Source: Prinia subflava
Taxonomy: Eukaryota > Chordata > Aves > Passeriformes > Cisticolidae
DNA length: 64,000 nucleotides
Reading direction: 5' to 3'
NCBI RefSeq assembly: GCF_021018805.1
Contig: NC_086283.1
Span: forward strand, 60,041,803 to 60,105,802
Part shown: positions 1-10,285 of the stretch, piece by piece
Layout of the letters: the number at the start of each line of letters is the position of its first letter
Numbering within the stretch: the first letter of the stretch is position 1
Program-made: the position numbers and the translations under genes
The notes under the pieces: model-generated
What the model was told of the DNA's origin: nothing
The model's database searches: none
Seen by the model: the letters and a program-made list of their open reading frames with translations, nothing else

Positions 1-610
1 TAGCAGTCCCACCCAACCTGCTGTGAATCCCTCCTGTGGGCAAAGCAGTTTCCTCAGAACTGTTTATTCATGGGCCATTTAGTTCATGAGGTTTTATTTT
101 AAGGATGAGCTGTTGTAGTCTGGAAGCAAGGGTCCTCTTCCTCTGTCTCTGGAAGCAAGAGTTTTCTCTCTCTCTCTGTGCAAACCTAACACCAGATCAC
201 AGCTTTTCAGCATCCACACGCTCCAGCATGAGCACCTTTTTCTCACAGGCTGCGTATGAATTCTGCATCCCTCCATGCACTTCATGAATTACAGGGAAAA
301 ACTTCATTATATTACAGTCCTCACCACAGCTTGCAGAAGAATCTCAGCCCCCACATCCAGAGCACCTCCTCCTCCCCTTCCCTCCTTCCACCGACCTTAG
401 TGTTGCCATGTTGTTCTCCTCACGTGTCCCCATCTTTTCCCTTTTCTCTGTTCTGGGAGAGAACTGGTGTCTGTAGGATTGTTTGTTCACAAGTTGTATC
501 AATTGAAAAGCTTTTATAGGGTTCTGCAACACTGATAGATTGATCTTGTCCAGGCTCTGCATCAGGGAATTGCTTGTGGTGCCTCTCGCTGCTGGTCACA
601 CTGGGCCACG
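1..610. other. Unique pyrimidine-rich non-coding DNA
   Basis: No gene recognised. The plus strand is rich in C and T. It has a short CT run near 164-177 and two copies of TCTGGAAGCAAG about 30 bp apart (near 119 and 149), which is a small imperfect tandem duplication. Short frames are open on both strands, but they look like low-complexity translation (serine- and proline-rich) and have no domain. A CACGTG E-box core sits at 607-612, just before the foldback. Confidence 0.6.
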
Positions 611-894
611 TGGGCAGTGCCAGCCACCACAGCACCGGCTCCATTTGGTGCCTGTCTTTATGCAGGGCACCAAAAAAGAGAAGCTGCTGCTGCTTCTGCC
701 CTTCTGTTTGTGGTGTGGCAAGCCAAAAGTGGCCAGGCAAAGTCCATTGCTGGACATGCCTAGATGGTGGTGGCCGTGTGGCCACTCCTGCCCTGCCGCG
801 TTGCAAACAGAAGGGCAGAAGCTTCTCTTTTTTGGTGCCTCGCACAAGGAGAGGCGCTGAATGGAGCCAGCACCACGGTGGGTGGCGAGGCCTG
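611..894. repeat. GC-rich inverted repeat (foldback)
   Basis: The two arms (about 611-734 and 780-894) are reverse complements around a loop of about 45 nt. The core is exact for about 36 bp: GGCACCAAAAAAGAGAAG then CTTCTGCCCTTCTGTTTG on the left, with the complement on the right at about 804-839. The only break in the core is an extra 9-bp CTG-type triplet run in the left arm. Outside the core the arms match roughly 60-75%, and many differences are transitions. Because the arms mirror each other, both strands encode near-identical peptide strings (GTKKEKLL...PFC), so the open frames here come from the palindrome and are not evidence of a gene. It could be a foldback/MITE-like element, a local inverted duplication, or the source of a hairpin RNA. 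No terminal repeat or target-site duplication was identified. Confidence 0.75.
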
Positions 895-1110
895 TGTGGC
901 TGCTCACTGCACCAGGAGGGCCCTCCTGAGGCATCATCTTGGTGGCTGCACCGCAAAGGGCCCCAGCCCTCCTGGGAAGGGGCCTCGGTCCCACTGGGAA
1001 GGGACCCCGGCCAACCCACCAGAAAGGAGCCCTGGCCATGCCGAGAAGGGGCTCGGTGGCCCCCTCTCCACTCCTCAGAGGCAAGGAAAAAAGAGAACTT
1101 TCCATGATTT
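895..1110. repeat. GC-rich cluster of short hairpins and imperfect repeats
   Basis: CTGGGAAGGG occurs at 972-981 and again at 994-1003, so there is a degenerate repeat of about 22 bp. Each copy can fold: GGCCCC (959-964) pairs with GGGGCC (979-984), and GGTCCC (987-992) pairs with GGGACC (1001-1006). A related AGAAGGGGCTCGG element follows near 1045. This is the most GC-rich part of the window and adjoins the foldback, so the two may share an origin. The long minus-strand frame across 596-1282 has no recognisable domain and is treated as a by-product of high GC. Confidence 0.55.
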
Positions 1111-4100
1111 TTCCCTTTCTCAAATATGTTATCGTAGAAGCGTTACCAGCTTTTCTAATTGGCTTAACAGTGTGTCTATTCTCAGAGCCAGCCAGTGACT
1201 GGCTTTTGCTAGGCACACAGGAAGTTTTAGCAGTTCCTCCCAGAAAATCGCTTCTGTGGTTGGCTTCTTCCCTCCTCACCAAAAATCAAGCCATACCAAA
1301 ACCAACAAAGAAACCAAAACCTGCAGTGGTCCAGGTGCATGCTCCCCTAAACACGGTCTTTGCATGCAGTGAGGAAACAGCTTGTCTTGGCAGTCCATGG
1401 CATAGCACATTCTTTCCCAGTTTTCCCAGTGCCACTTACTTCTGATTTGGGGAAAGAGAGGCCATTCACACTATGTACCAACAGTGTAACCTTCCATAAA
1501 AATTTTGGTGGTCATGGAGACCTCTGTCTAGCCACTGAAGAATCCAGACAGAAGGGCACAGATGGAGTTAAATAGTTTTAGCTGAAGACTTTTGGGGACA
1601 AAGTTTGCTCTTGGGGATTTAGGCTCTTCTTTCTTTCTTGCCATGTCTTGTTCCATTGGAGGGAAAATATTACAAATGCTTCATTTTAATGATTTAATTT
1701 AAAATGGAAAAGTCTTTAGGAGGAATAGCTTAGTAGCCACCAAGTCTCGCAAAGAACGGGTCTATAAACCCAGAAGAGATATAGAGTCTAGGTTCTGTTA
1801 AAGCCAGGAAAGAAATTATTTTTACACTTGTTGGAGTCCTTGATTTAAAAAAAAGAAATTACCATAAACTCATAGCTATTCTACTATAGATTTTTAAAAG
1901 GTTAGTCTTTTTTTGTTGTAATATTGGTTTAGGTGGCTGAGTTAAAGCCAGTTAAATTCCTTTTATCCGTGTGTATTTGAGGCAAACCTCCCCAGGAATG
2001 CATTTGCAAAAGTGAGAGCCTCTACCCTCTCATCAGCCACAGAACCTGCCTGTATCGGGGACCCAGCTTTTTATTACTAAATTTTACCTTTCTAATGGTC
2101 TTCTCCATACAATTTTTAAGTGAGGAGGAGGAAAACAAAACATGAGGAAGGTCTATAGTCTTACATGATTTATGTCTCACTGCAGCAGAAGTGGTATTAG
2201 TATTCTGAAATTATTATGAAGACTATAGACTACTTAGAAATCTCTTTTCCAGAAGGAATGCAAATGCTCTGACTTACACCCACTCTCAGTTGGCTCAATG
2301 ACCAGGGTGGAGCTTAATTTGTTTATCTGTTAAAATAAACTAAGCATATTTTGATGGACCGCAGAGTCTCCAAGTTTGTGGGGTCTGAATCAGTGTAATT
2401 GAAAATACTTGTTTGCTCAAGAAAAAGGAATAATGGAACTTCACAATTTCTGGAGTAAGCTATAATAAAGAACATTACTGCATCTTTTCACCGCTTTCAC
2501 AGGTACACATACTGTTCTCTTAACTAATATTCATACAACTATGTCAGTTCTTATTAGAACTGATTCAGAGATCTGTAACTAAAAGATAAAATCTTGAAAA
2601 CTACTATTTGTCACATCCTTTTCATTTTGGCACTTAAACACTACAATTACGAACATTCAAGAAAGTTTAAAATAAATGAAGTTGCTTTGCCATGCTAAAG
2701 CTTTGAGAAAATAACTCAAAGATAATTGCATTAGATTTTATATGGAAATGAAAATAAAATTTTGGTTCAGGAAAACAATTTGTCGTTGTGGAATTAATGT
2801 TACACTATCTTAAAATATAGTTCTGAAGACAGAGGGGGAAGAATAATGTTGAAAATAGAAAAATACACTCCCAAACATAGAAGATTAGAGAAGATATGGT
2901 GACGTTAACCTGTGTGAAATAAAATAACCAAAGATTCTTTTTAATAAAGAGTATAGGTGTTATTTCAAGCTATTTGTGTAATCAGTACTGTTGTTTCTAA
3001 AGGCATGCTTAGACCAAATTTTAATATAAGCAGGACATATTTTTTTAACAAGGACTTTTTTGGACTGTCTTAGTGTGACACTGAGAAAGCTATAGAGATC
3101 AAAAATAGCATGTTGTAGGATACATTCATCTTAAAAAAAAGTAGCTGCTTCTCATCCAGAAGCTGAAAAAGCAGACAGAAATGTACTTTCGGGATGCTTG
3201 TCCTCAGCTGTTACTTGCAGGGATTCTCATATTATTTTGGGTGAAATTCTTACTTCAATGGGGTAACTGATAATTTTGGCTTTTTTTTTTTAATGAGGTC
3301 TATGATCAGTCATCTATATTTAGGTATTAAAAATTTTGGAAGTTGAGATCCTTGAACTCAAGTGTCATTGCTTCTTGGTTGCTCACAGAAAACTGAATTT
3401 ATAGTGTATGAGTGATTATTATTTTGATATTTTCAATTTTGCATTTTTGTATTTGAATTTTGATATATTTTTATTAAATATGTCTCAAATACATGTATTT
3501 ATGTGGACCAGTGGGTTATTTTTTTTACATTTTCACATAAGAAAAGGTGTTGAGACTCCTGACAACAGGCTCCCTTCCTCCACAATATTTTTTCCAGGAC
3601 TGTCAGTGGTCCAGTCTGTGCTGTGTCAGTGGTTCAGGTGCTGTGCTCTCTGCAGAGGTGACCAGAGTTCCAATGTCCCCCTCTGCTATCAACTCTGCCC
3701 TGGCTTATTTCATAGCCCTGGCAACCAGTCTAGCACCCTTGGCTGTGTCATTACCTGTGTAAATTGTCATGGTGCCACGTAAGCCATTAGCACAGGCAGC
3801 GAGGCTCTGGCTCGATGTGCCTTGGTTTACTCTCATGATTAGGTGAGCAGAACTGGCTCTGCTTGCCAAGTGCATTGCGCTGGGTAAATAATGAACAGAT
3901 GCCAACTGCTCTGGGCTTCTCCAGTGGGGGAAAAAGCTAATCACCCACCAACAAAAAGAAGCTGCAGGAATGGATAAGAGTGGGGTGTTATCTTCAGAAA
4001 TCTTCATAGAGGTGGCAGGTATATTATTAGGAGAATGAGCTGTGGTAAACACTGGTTACTCTTAGTTCCTCATTAAAATATTTTATTACAGATCTAAGTT

Positions 4101-4521
4101 TGAGCCATTCTTTTGGAGTCATGGTAATGGGTACCTTTGACTCATGTAATGTTTAACTTGCAGTATTTTATTTGCTCAAGATTTCAAAAGCTTTGTAAGT
4201 TCAACTGTGTGTTGTAGGAGAGAAAAAGTCAAACAATATCTGAGTTCCAGCTGGCCTCCAGGAAGACACAAGATTCTTGCTTATCTATTAAAAAGTAAAC
4301 AGTTGCAGCTATAGTTTGTTCAGCATCAGTAGCTGCTAACTACTCTTATGCTACATGGTCTGAATTATATTTTTTCCCGTAGGAAACTATCAAGTCTCTA
4401 AAATACACTATTAGTCATACAAACCTACCTACATAATGAAAGTTGCTTCAGCTAAAGGGCTCATTGAATCTTAGATTTTCTTGTTGTTATATAATTATAT
4501 TTTTATTATGTGGTTGCATAG
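1111..4521. other. Unique AT-rich non-coding DNA
   Basis: No exon or repeat family recognised. An A/C-rich patch lies at about 1275-1325. From about 1600 to 3550 the sequence is strongly AT-rich with frequent stops in all frames. From about 3590 to 3960 it is more balanced in composition and less repetitive; that could be a conserved non-coding element, but no conservation data were available. Confidence 0.55.
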
Positions 4522-4690
4522 GTGGTTTTTTTTGTGGTTTTTTGGGTTTTTTTTTGGGGGGGGAGTGGGTTGGTTTTTTTTTTTTTTTTTTTTGGTTGTT
4601 TGTTTTTTGTTTTTGGTGTGGTTTTGTTGTTGTGGTGGTGGTGGGTTTTGTTGTTGTGGTGGTGGTGGGTTTTGTTTTTGGTTTTTTTGC
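4522..4690 (+). repeat. G/T-rich low-complexity tract with a 24-bp tandem duplication
   Basis: The plus strand is almost purely G and T for about 170 bp. It includes runs of T, an 8-G run at about 4556-4563, and a later run of about 21 T. Two perfect adjacent 24-bp units (4622-4645 and 4646-4669), each with TTG and TGG triplets, form a small tandem repeat. The G clusters (GGG, G8, GGG, GG) could form a G-quadruplex on the plus strand. Long Gly/Val/Phe or Lys/Thr/Pro frames here are low-complexity artefacts. Confidence 0.85.
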
Positions 4691-7600
4691 TAAGCTGCAA
4701 AAGATATTTCTTTCCAAGCTATAATGAAGAGCTGCCATGCAAATGATAGCAAAAAATTGGCAAAGTAAGTTCCCTCTGATGGTTTTCATGGCTGCTTACA
4801 TTCTTTATCAGTCTTATGTGAAACAGAAAAGTGGAGGGGCCAGTGCTATGACTTACCTGACATGAGAAGGGTGCCAGTGGCAACGAAGCCACTGGGGAGC
4901 ACAAGCCATGCTCAGTTTGCAGGGATTTTGGGTTCTGCTGCAGTGACAGGGGAGGGTGAGCAAGAATGGGGGTCCTGGAGGTGTCTTGGGAGAAGCAGGA
5001 TGGTCTCTGAGGAAGCCTGGGGGGTCACCACTGGGCCTGAACACCTGGTGGCTCCAGGAACTGCAGTTTTCAGCCCAGTACAAAAACACAGCTGCAGGCT
5101 TGCAAGTGCTCAATTTTAGTAATTGGTGATAAAACTATAATCTCACTATAATCTCTGAAAGGAAGTGTGGTTGTAGGGTGATGGGAGCTTCAAAATTCTT
5201 CCTATTTCTTGGAAGGCCAGACATGCTCAGCAAAGCAACGCCTTCCTCAAAGTCCCCCATCAGCCACAGCAGAAAGCAGGAAATCATCATTGGCTGAGCT
5301 TGTGGAGTGGGGCTGTTCGATGCTCTACAAAGTGAAAGCCTGCAGTGCTGTCAGCCCACCACAGAGAGGAATCATATTCCGAAGCAAGAGCTGGGGAAAA
5401 TAGAGTGCTGCCCTCCAAACAGGTGGTAGCAGCTTGCAGCAACTGTTCTTTTCTTCCATGCAACCTTCCATTCCACCTTTTACCTGCCCCCTCCTCTGGC
5501 TATGGTGCTGCTGGTGCTGCAGGGTGCCTGCAGGAGCGTCTTTCTCCTGCACTAAGAATTAATTTGCAGGGCTGCAGCTTGTATGAATAACTAAGGTGCC
5601 TCCTTCCTGTTTGTTCCCTCTCAGTCTTGTTATATCTAAATTTTGTTAAATCGTCTGTGCCAGACTTTCTCCAGGTAAGCAGTATTCCAGCTCCTGACAG
5701 GGACTGGTGGGAGGATGAACTTCATTAAAGTTGTCAGAAAATCTACAGAGTTTAGGGTGGTTAAATGATTGTTTGAGTATATCATTACTAATACCTTGTC
5801 AAGGATCTTGGGGAGAAAAAATCAACACTTTAAGCAAAAATGTGTTTCCATGCAATCTGATATATGTAATTTGTGTAGTCTTCTCATAAATCCAAAAAAA
5901 TAATCTTTGCTATCTTTACTATCCCTGCCTCCCAAAATTTAAAAAAACCCTGTTTGCACATAAACTTAGAAAAACAGGAAGAGAGAAAATTATTTTACTA
6001 ATTTAATTAAGATATTTTAGAAAGACTTGAACCAAATGAGATTTCAGTTGAAGAGAAAAAAACCCAAAACCTGACAGGGGCTTTGATATAGCAACTAAAG
6101 AAACACCTATCTGCCCCGATGAACTGTCCAAGGCACATGCATGGTTCATGTGATACCAGTCTTTCTATAAGATAAGTACAATTCTAGCCCTTGATAATGA
6201 AGGCTGAATTTCTATCTGTGAACCAGATGGAGAGGGCTCATGGCTAAGGAGGAACTCTTTCTCTTTGGTGTGCTGCCAGACATGTTGTAGGATCTCCATG
6301 CCATCCCCACCAGTATTTCTCTATCTGTAGCCTCACCTTTTATGTTGCTCCAGAAACAGTGTCCACAGCTCTGAGCATTGAGTCTGTGGAGAGGGAAAAG
6401 CTGGTGAGCACCAACCACAAAAACAATGGCAGAGATACAAGATGGACCAGGGGATGATGCAGCCTGCTTTGAGTCTGCTGCAGTAGAAAATTGGTTTAGC
6501 ATTTTCACCTCTACCTGTCCCTCCTTTCCTATCCTTCTTCCAGTATATTTAGAAAATGAATGACTTAGGCCATGGCCTGTCTTCTCTTGACAGTGTACAT
6601 ATGTACAGTGTCTGCTTATGATCTTATCTGGGATTTGTGCTCCAGCTCAAGTAGCACCCAAAATACATGTTTAAGAGCCAAGTAATTGAACTCCAAGTGG
6701 TATCTTTTGGTGAACAATGGAAGTTCCCTCTGTTAGACAGCAATCACAATTTCTGTTCTGAGTCAGTGCTTCCACATCAGACACTTAGGGATTTTTGAGA
6801 AGTTTAGTCTCAAGTGCAAAGGCTGCATGGAGAGGAGTTTATGCTTTGAACATGTCAGTATGAACCAGTTTTGTTCCTGTGGATGTATGGCACGCTGTCC
6901 TGGTACTCAACAAATTCTTAAAGTCTCTTGACAGGGATTTTTGATAACACTTTGCATTCCCATAATGCTTTTTCAACTTGTCTCACCTTCCCAGAAGTAC
7001 TGGACTAGACTAGAGGTATTTCAAACAACTATGCGAGTGTTTTATTTTTCTCTAACTACATTGCACAATTGCATATTGCATTGTATCTCACATTTCTGAA
7101 AAATCTTGTTGGACACACCTTGTATGTCCTGTGTGCTGCCTCAGTGAACTCCCCTTGAGATGGATGTTAAAAGTATTTTCTCTGCATTGCTGTTGAAAAA
7201 TTATAGACCCTTATGTGGTGCCATTCCCACTGGTCTGAGATGGAAATGTACTCTTCAATGCCAGCAGTTAACTTATCTCCAGCTTATTAATAAATTACAC
7301 CACCAAGCCTGTGCTGCAAGTTCTGAGCCATTGGCATTACAGCAGGCCACCCAGAAGTCAGGCATCAACAACAGAAATGAAAATGCTATGAGGCTTTCCT
7401 GCTTCTTGTGCTTTGTGCTGCCGTATGGCACCTGTAACACAGTGCCTCCCAGAAACTCTTCTGACCTCCCCACCAGGAGAGTAACATGATTTTCACTGGG
7501 GAAATGAGGGTATTGGAAGCAGAGTGAAGCTAGTAATGAAAAGTAGCTGCAGACACAATCATCACTGGAGATACACAGAGGTCAGACTTTCTCCTTCACA

Positions 7601-8253
7601 GGGGATGCTTCTGAAAGATAAAGTTTTTGCCTGTCTTAGTAGGGGATGAATGTAATTTTCTCCATCCTTCAGTTAAGAGTAGCAAACTGTGGGGAAGAAC
7701 TAATGTCCTCATGGCAATATATCTAGCTGCTAAAGTACAAAATCTCTCAAAAATCTTTTCAGTTTCCCATGGAATAATCAAAAAGTCTGTCTGTATGAAA
7801 CAGCAGATCATCTTAGATGTGTTACACATTGCAAATTAATTGCATGAGATTGTTTTCAACATACTGTTTTCAAAATTGAGAGACTGAAATGTAGATCAAC
7901 CATGCATCAGGTACATGATCCAACCTGCCATTACCCCAAACCACGATGTTTAGCTTTCCAGTAAAGCATGTAAAAATGGGTTTGCATCAGAGTACAGTAC
8001 AAAGAGAGATAGATTGGGACAGCAGAAGGAACATCTTGCATTTTTATGGGCTAACGTCACAACTGGAAAGCTGCTGCTCTCTGGTTAGTCAGCACAAAAG
8101 AGATCATACGAGCCTCATCCTCCAATCACTTGGATGGAGGAAATATGTGCTGTTCCTGCCAGCAGACTCATTACAACTAAGTTTCACCCTTTATTTATGA
8201 CCCTTAAAGCCCTGCAAAGAGTCCACTAATAAACTTCCACCTGTTTTCCTTGG
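4691..8253. other. Unique non-coding DNA
   Basis: No gene or repeat family recognised. Between about 4850 and 5120 the sequence is GC-richer and open on both strands, but neither translation resembles a known protein and no splice-site pair clearly bounds it. 5580-7150 is ordinary AT-rich sequence. Confidence 0.5.
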
Positions 8254-8303
8254 CTGTAACCTTGGTTACTGCCACTGTCTGTAACCTTGATTACTGTCAC
8301 TTG
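8254..8303. repeat. 25-bp tandem duplication
   Basis: Two adjacent 25-bp units begin with CTGTAACCTTG at 8254 and 8279. They agree at 21 of 25 positions. It is a local duplication with no known function. Confidence 0.8.
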
Positions 8304-8679
8304 CAGATTTTCTAATCCAAATAAGGGTGTGTTACACACCTTTGCCAGCTGTGCTCTCGCTGGATTGGGGCAGGAATATCTTTTTTTTTGATTGGTGATC
8401 TGTGTGGTCATGTTCACACCTGAAGCACCACAGCCCTCTTTCAATATGAAGTGTAACAGTGGGAACGATGCACCTGGTGTGCTCCTCTTTCAGACAGTCT
8501 GGATGTAGTTCTCAATTCGTTTGCTGATAGGAAAATCAGAAGTTCTGAGGAAATGGGTAAAAAGTAAATTTTTGTATCTCCTCTGTGGTTTGAAGTTTAG
8601 AAATGTTTATTGCTTATCTTTTAGTGCTCTCTGCCATAGCCCTTGAGATGCTGACTAAATTTTTGTTATGAGTAGTCTT
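8304..8679. other. Unique non-coding DNA
   Basis: No gene, repeat family or notable structure seen between the 25-bp duplication and the palindrome. Confidence 0.5.
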
Positions 8680-8719
8680 TGTAGTGAATATGAGAACATC
8701 TGTTCTCATATTCACTACA
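8680..8719. repeat. 40-bp near-perfect palindrome
   Basis: Two 19-bp arms (8680-8698 and 8701-8719) are exact reverse complements separated by TC. The inner ends read AGAACA-TC-TGTTCT. These are two steroid-receptor half-sites facing each other, but with a 2-bp spacer, whereas the classical glucocorticoid/androgen element has 3 bp. The structure can extrude as a cruciform, or fold as a tight hairpin in RNA. The loop is too small for a normal microRNA precursor. Confidence 0.9.
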
Positions 8720-10210
8720 GATTTTACTAGTAGAGAAAAAAAATTAGATATTGGCATATCATAATGATTGCAAATATCAAACAGGGTCACATCAAACAGG
8801 TAGAGCATCTCTTTGTTGTGGTTTGCTTCATGTACCCTGTTGTTTTCTGCTGAAAACCAATTAGAGAATTACTCATTCATCGGTTACTTATCAGTGTCTC
8901 ATATTCTCTAATACCTTCCCCATGTTCCTTTCCATCTTCTAAAATTCATTAAGAACTCTTGGAGAGAGCCTTACAGATTAAGGCAAAGAGGTTATTGTGC
9001 ATGTAAGAAGAAAAGTGGGTAACTACCACCATCTCCAAATAGCATGGACTATCAAACTTTCTTTGTATTAACCCCACAGCTGTGCTTCAGTGTGTCTGTG
9101 GGGAAATCAACTTTATTTATCAGAAAACTTTCACTGGCAGACAACTAATCCTCATCTTAGTACCCAGTCACCCTCATTTTAAAAACTATCATGACTGTTT
9201 AAAAACAATCATTATTGTGGGCTTGATTCTGTTCAGTTTTAATTTTCAGCCATGAAACTAAATCATGTCTCTTATTTGATTGAAAGATGCAGATAGTATC
9301 AGAAATGTGCCCCAAATGTAGGTACTGGCAGGCTGCGACCAAATCACTCTTTAAGCTTTCATTGTGGTCGTTGGTGAGACTTCTCATTTATCTCATATTG
9401 AAAGGAAAATCTTTATGATTAAGGATTGTCATTCTGGGGTTTTTTGCCAGAATGTACTCTGAAGCATAGATGTCAGGACTGGACGGACACTTGCAAAGTC
9501 AGTCTGCAACTGCTGTAGTAGTTGCAGAAGTAATATAAAGCTCTAACCCTTGCTAACAGGTCTAACAAACTTCTTGTGAGATCTAGGCTCTATAACCTGA
9601 ATATTCATGTTCTGAAATAAAAATATATTTCAGATCTATTTTTATTAGTAGTATGAATTGACATCACCATTTTTGTATGATTATAGCTTTATGAGTGTTG
9701 TGTGTCTAGTTCTTACCAAGTCCTTAAATAGCTATTTTAGGTTGAGTAGGACTTACACATGGGAATTGACAGTTACTGGGAAGCACATTATTCTAGTCTT
9801 AGCAAAAATTTAGAATCACCCTCAAATGTGTGTTCAAGAAAATGGGAAGGGTTACTTCCTAAAAGTGACTGTTTCCGAATGCAGAGGAACCCAAAACAGC
9901 TGCCTTATTTCCTGATTTTTAGATGGCTAAAGGTGAGAAACTTCCCAAACAATTTTACGGGTGTCTGTTCTGTGATTTGAATAGGATCATAGCTTTACAT
10001 GTAATGGTGGGGTTTCTCTGGTGTTCTGTCTCGGGGACTGGTGTGCAAACAAGAGAAACTGAGACTCTTTCAGGTGCTGGCAAAGCATGCAGGCTGTGAG
10101 CCTGAAGCACCCTGACTTAAGATAGCCAGGCAGCTTTTCCTGAGGTAGCAAGACATGCAAAGAGATTTCTCAGAAAAATCCTTCTCTCACTCTGCCCCTC
10201 CCCTTTTCCT
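8720..10210. other. Unique AT-rich non-coding DNA
   Basis: No gene or repeat family recognised. A small perfect hairpin lies at about 9513-9536 (CTGCAACT pairs with AGTTGCAG, 8-nt loop). Confidence 0.5.
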
Positions 10211-10285
10211 GGAAACAAAAAACCAACCAACCAAATAAATTTTAAAAAAACCCAAAACCACCGCCACCAACAAACCTGAAAAACC
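10211..10285. repeat. A/C-rich low-complexity tract
   Basis: The plus strand is dominated by A and C, with CCAA repeats near 10222-10234, A7 and AACC/ACC units. It is the strand complement in style of the G/T-rich tracts at 4522 and 17471. Frames across it are artefacts. Confidence 0.75.

Noticed and set aside
596..1282. 228-codon open frame on the minus strand, the longest in the window
   Set aside because: It runs through the GC-rich foldback and hairpin cluster. The plus strand is open with mirrored peptide content, and no domain, signal or family resemblance is visible.
4853..5119. Exon candidate open on both strands
   Set aside because: No family resemblance and no convincing acceptor/donor pair. 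Both-strand openness reflects higher GC.
8690..8709. Glucocorticoid/androgen response element at the palindrome centre
   Set aside because: The half-sites are right, but the spacer is 2 bp instead of 3, so a regulatory-site call is not supported. It is kept only as a finding.
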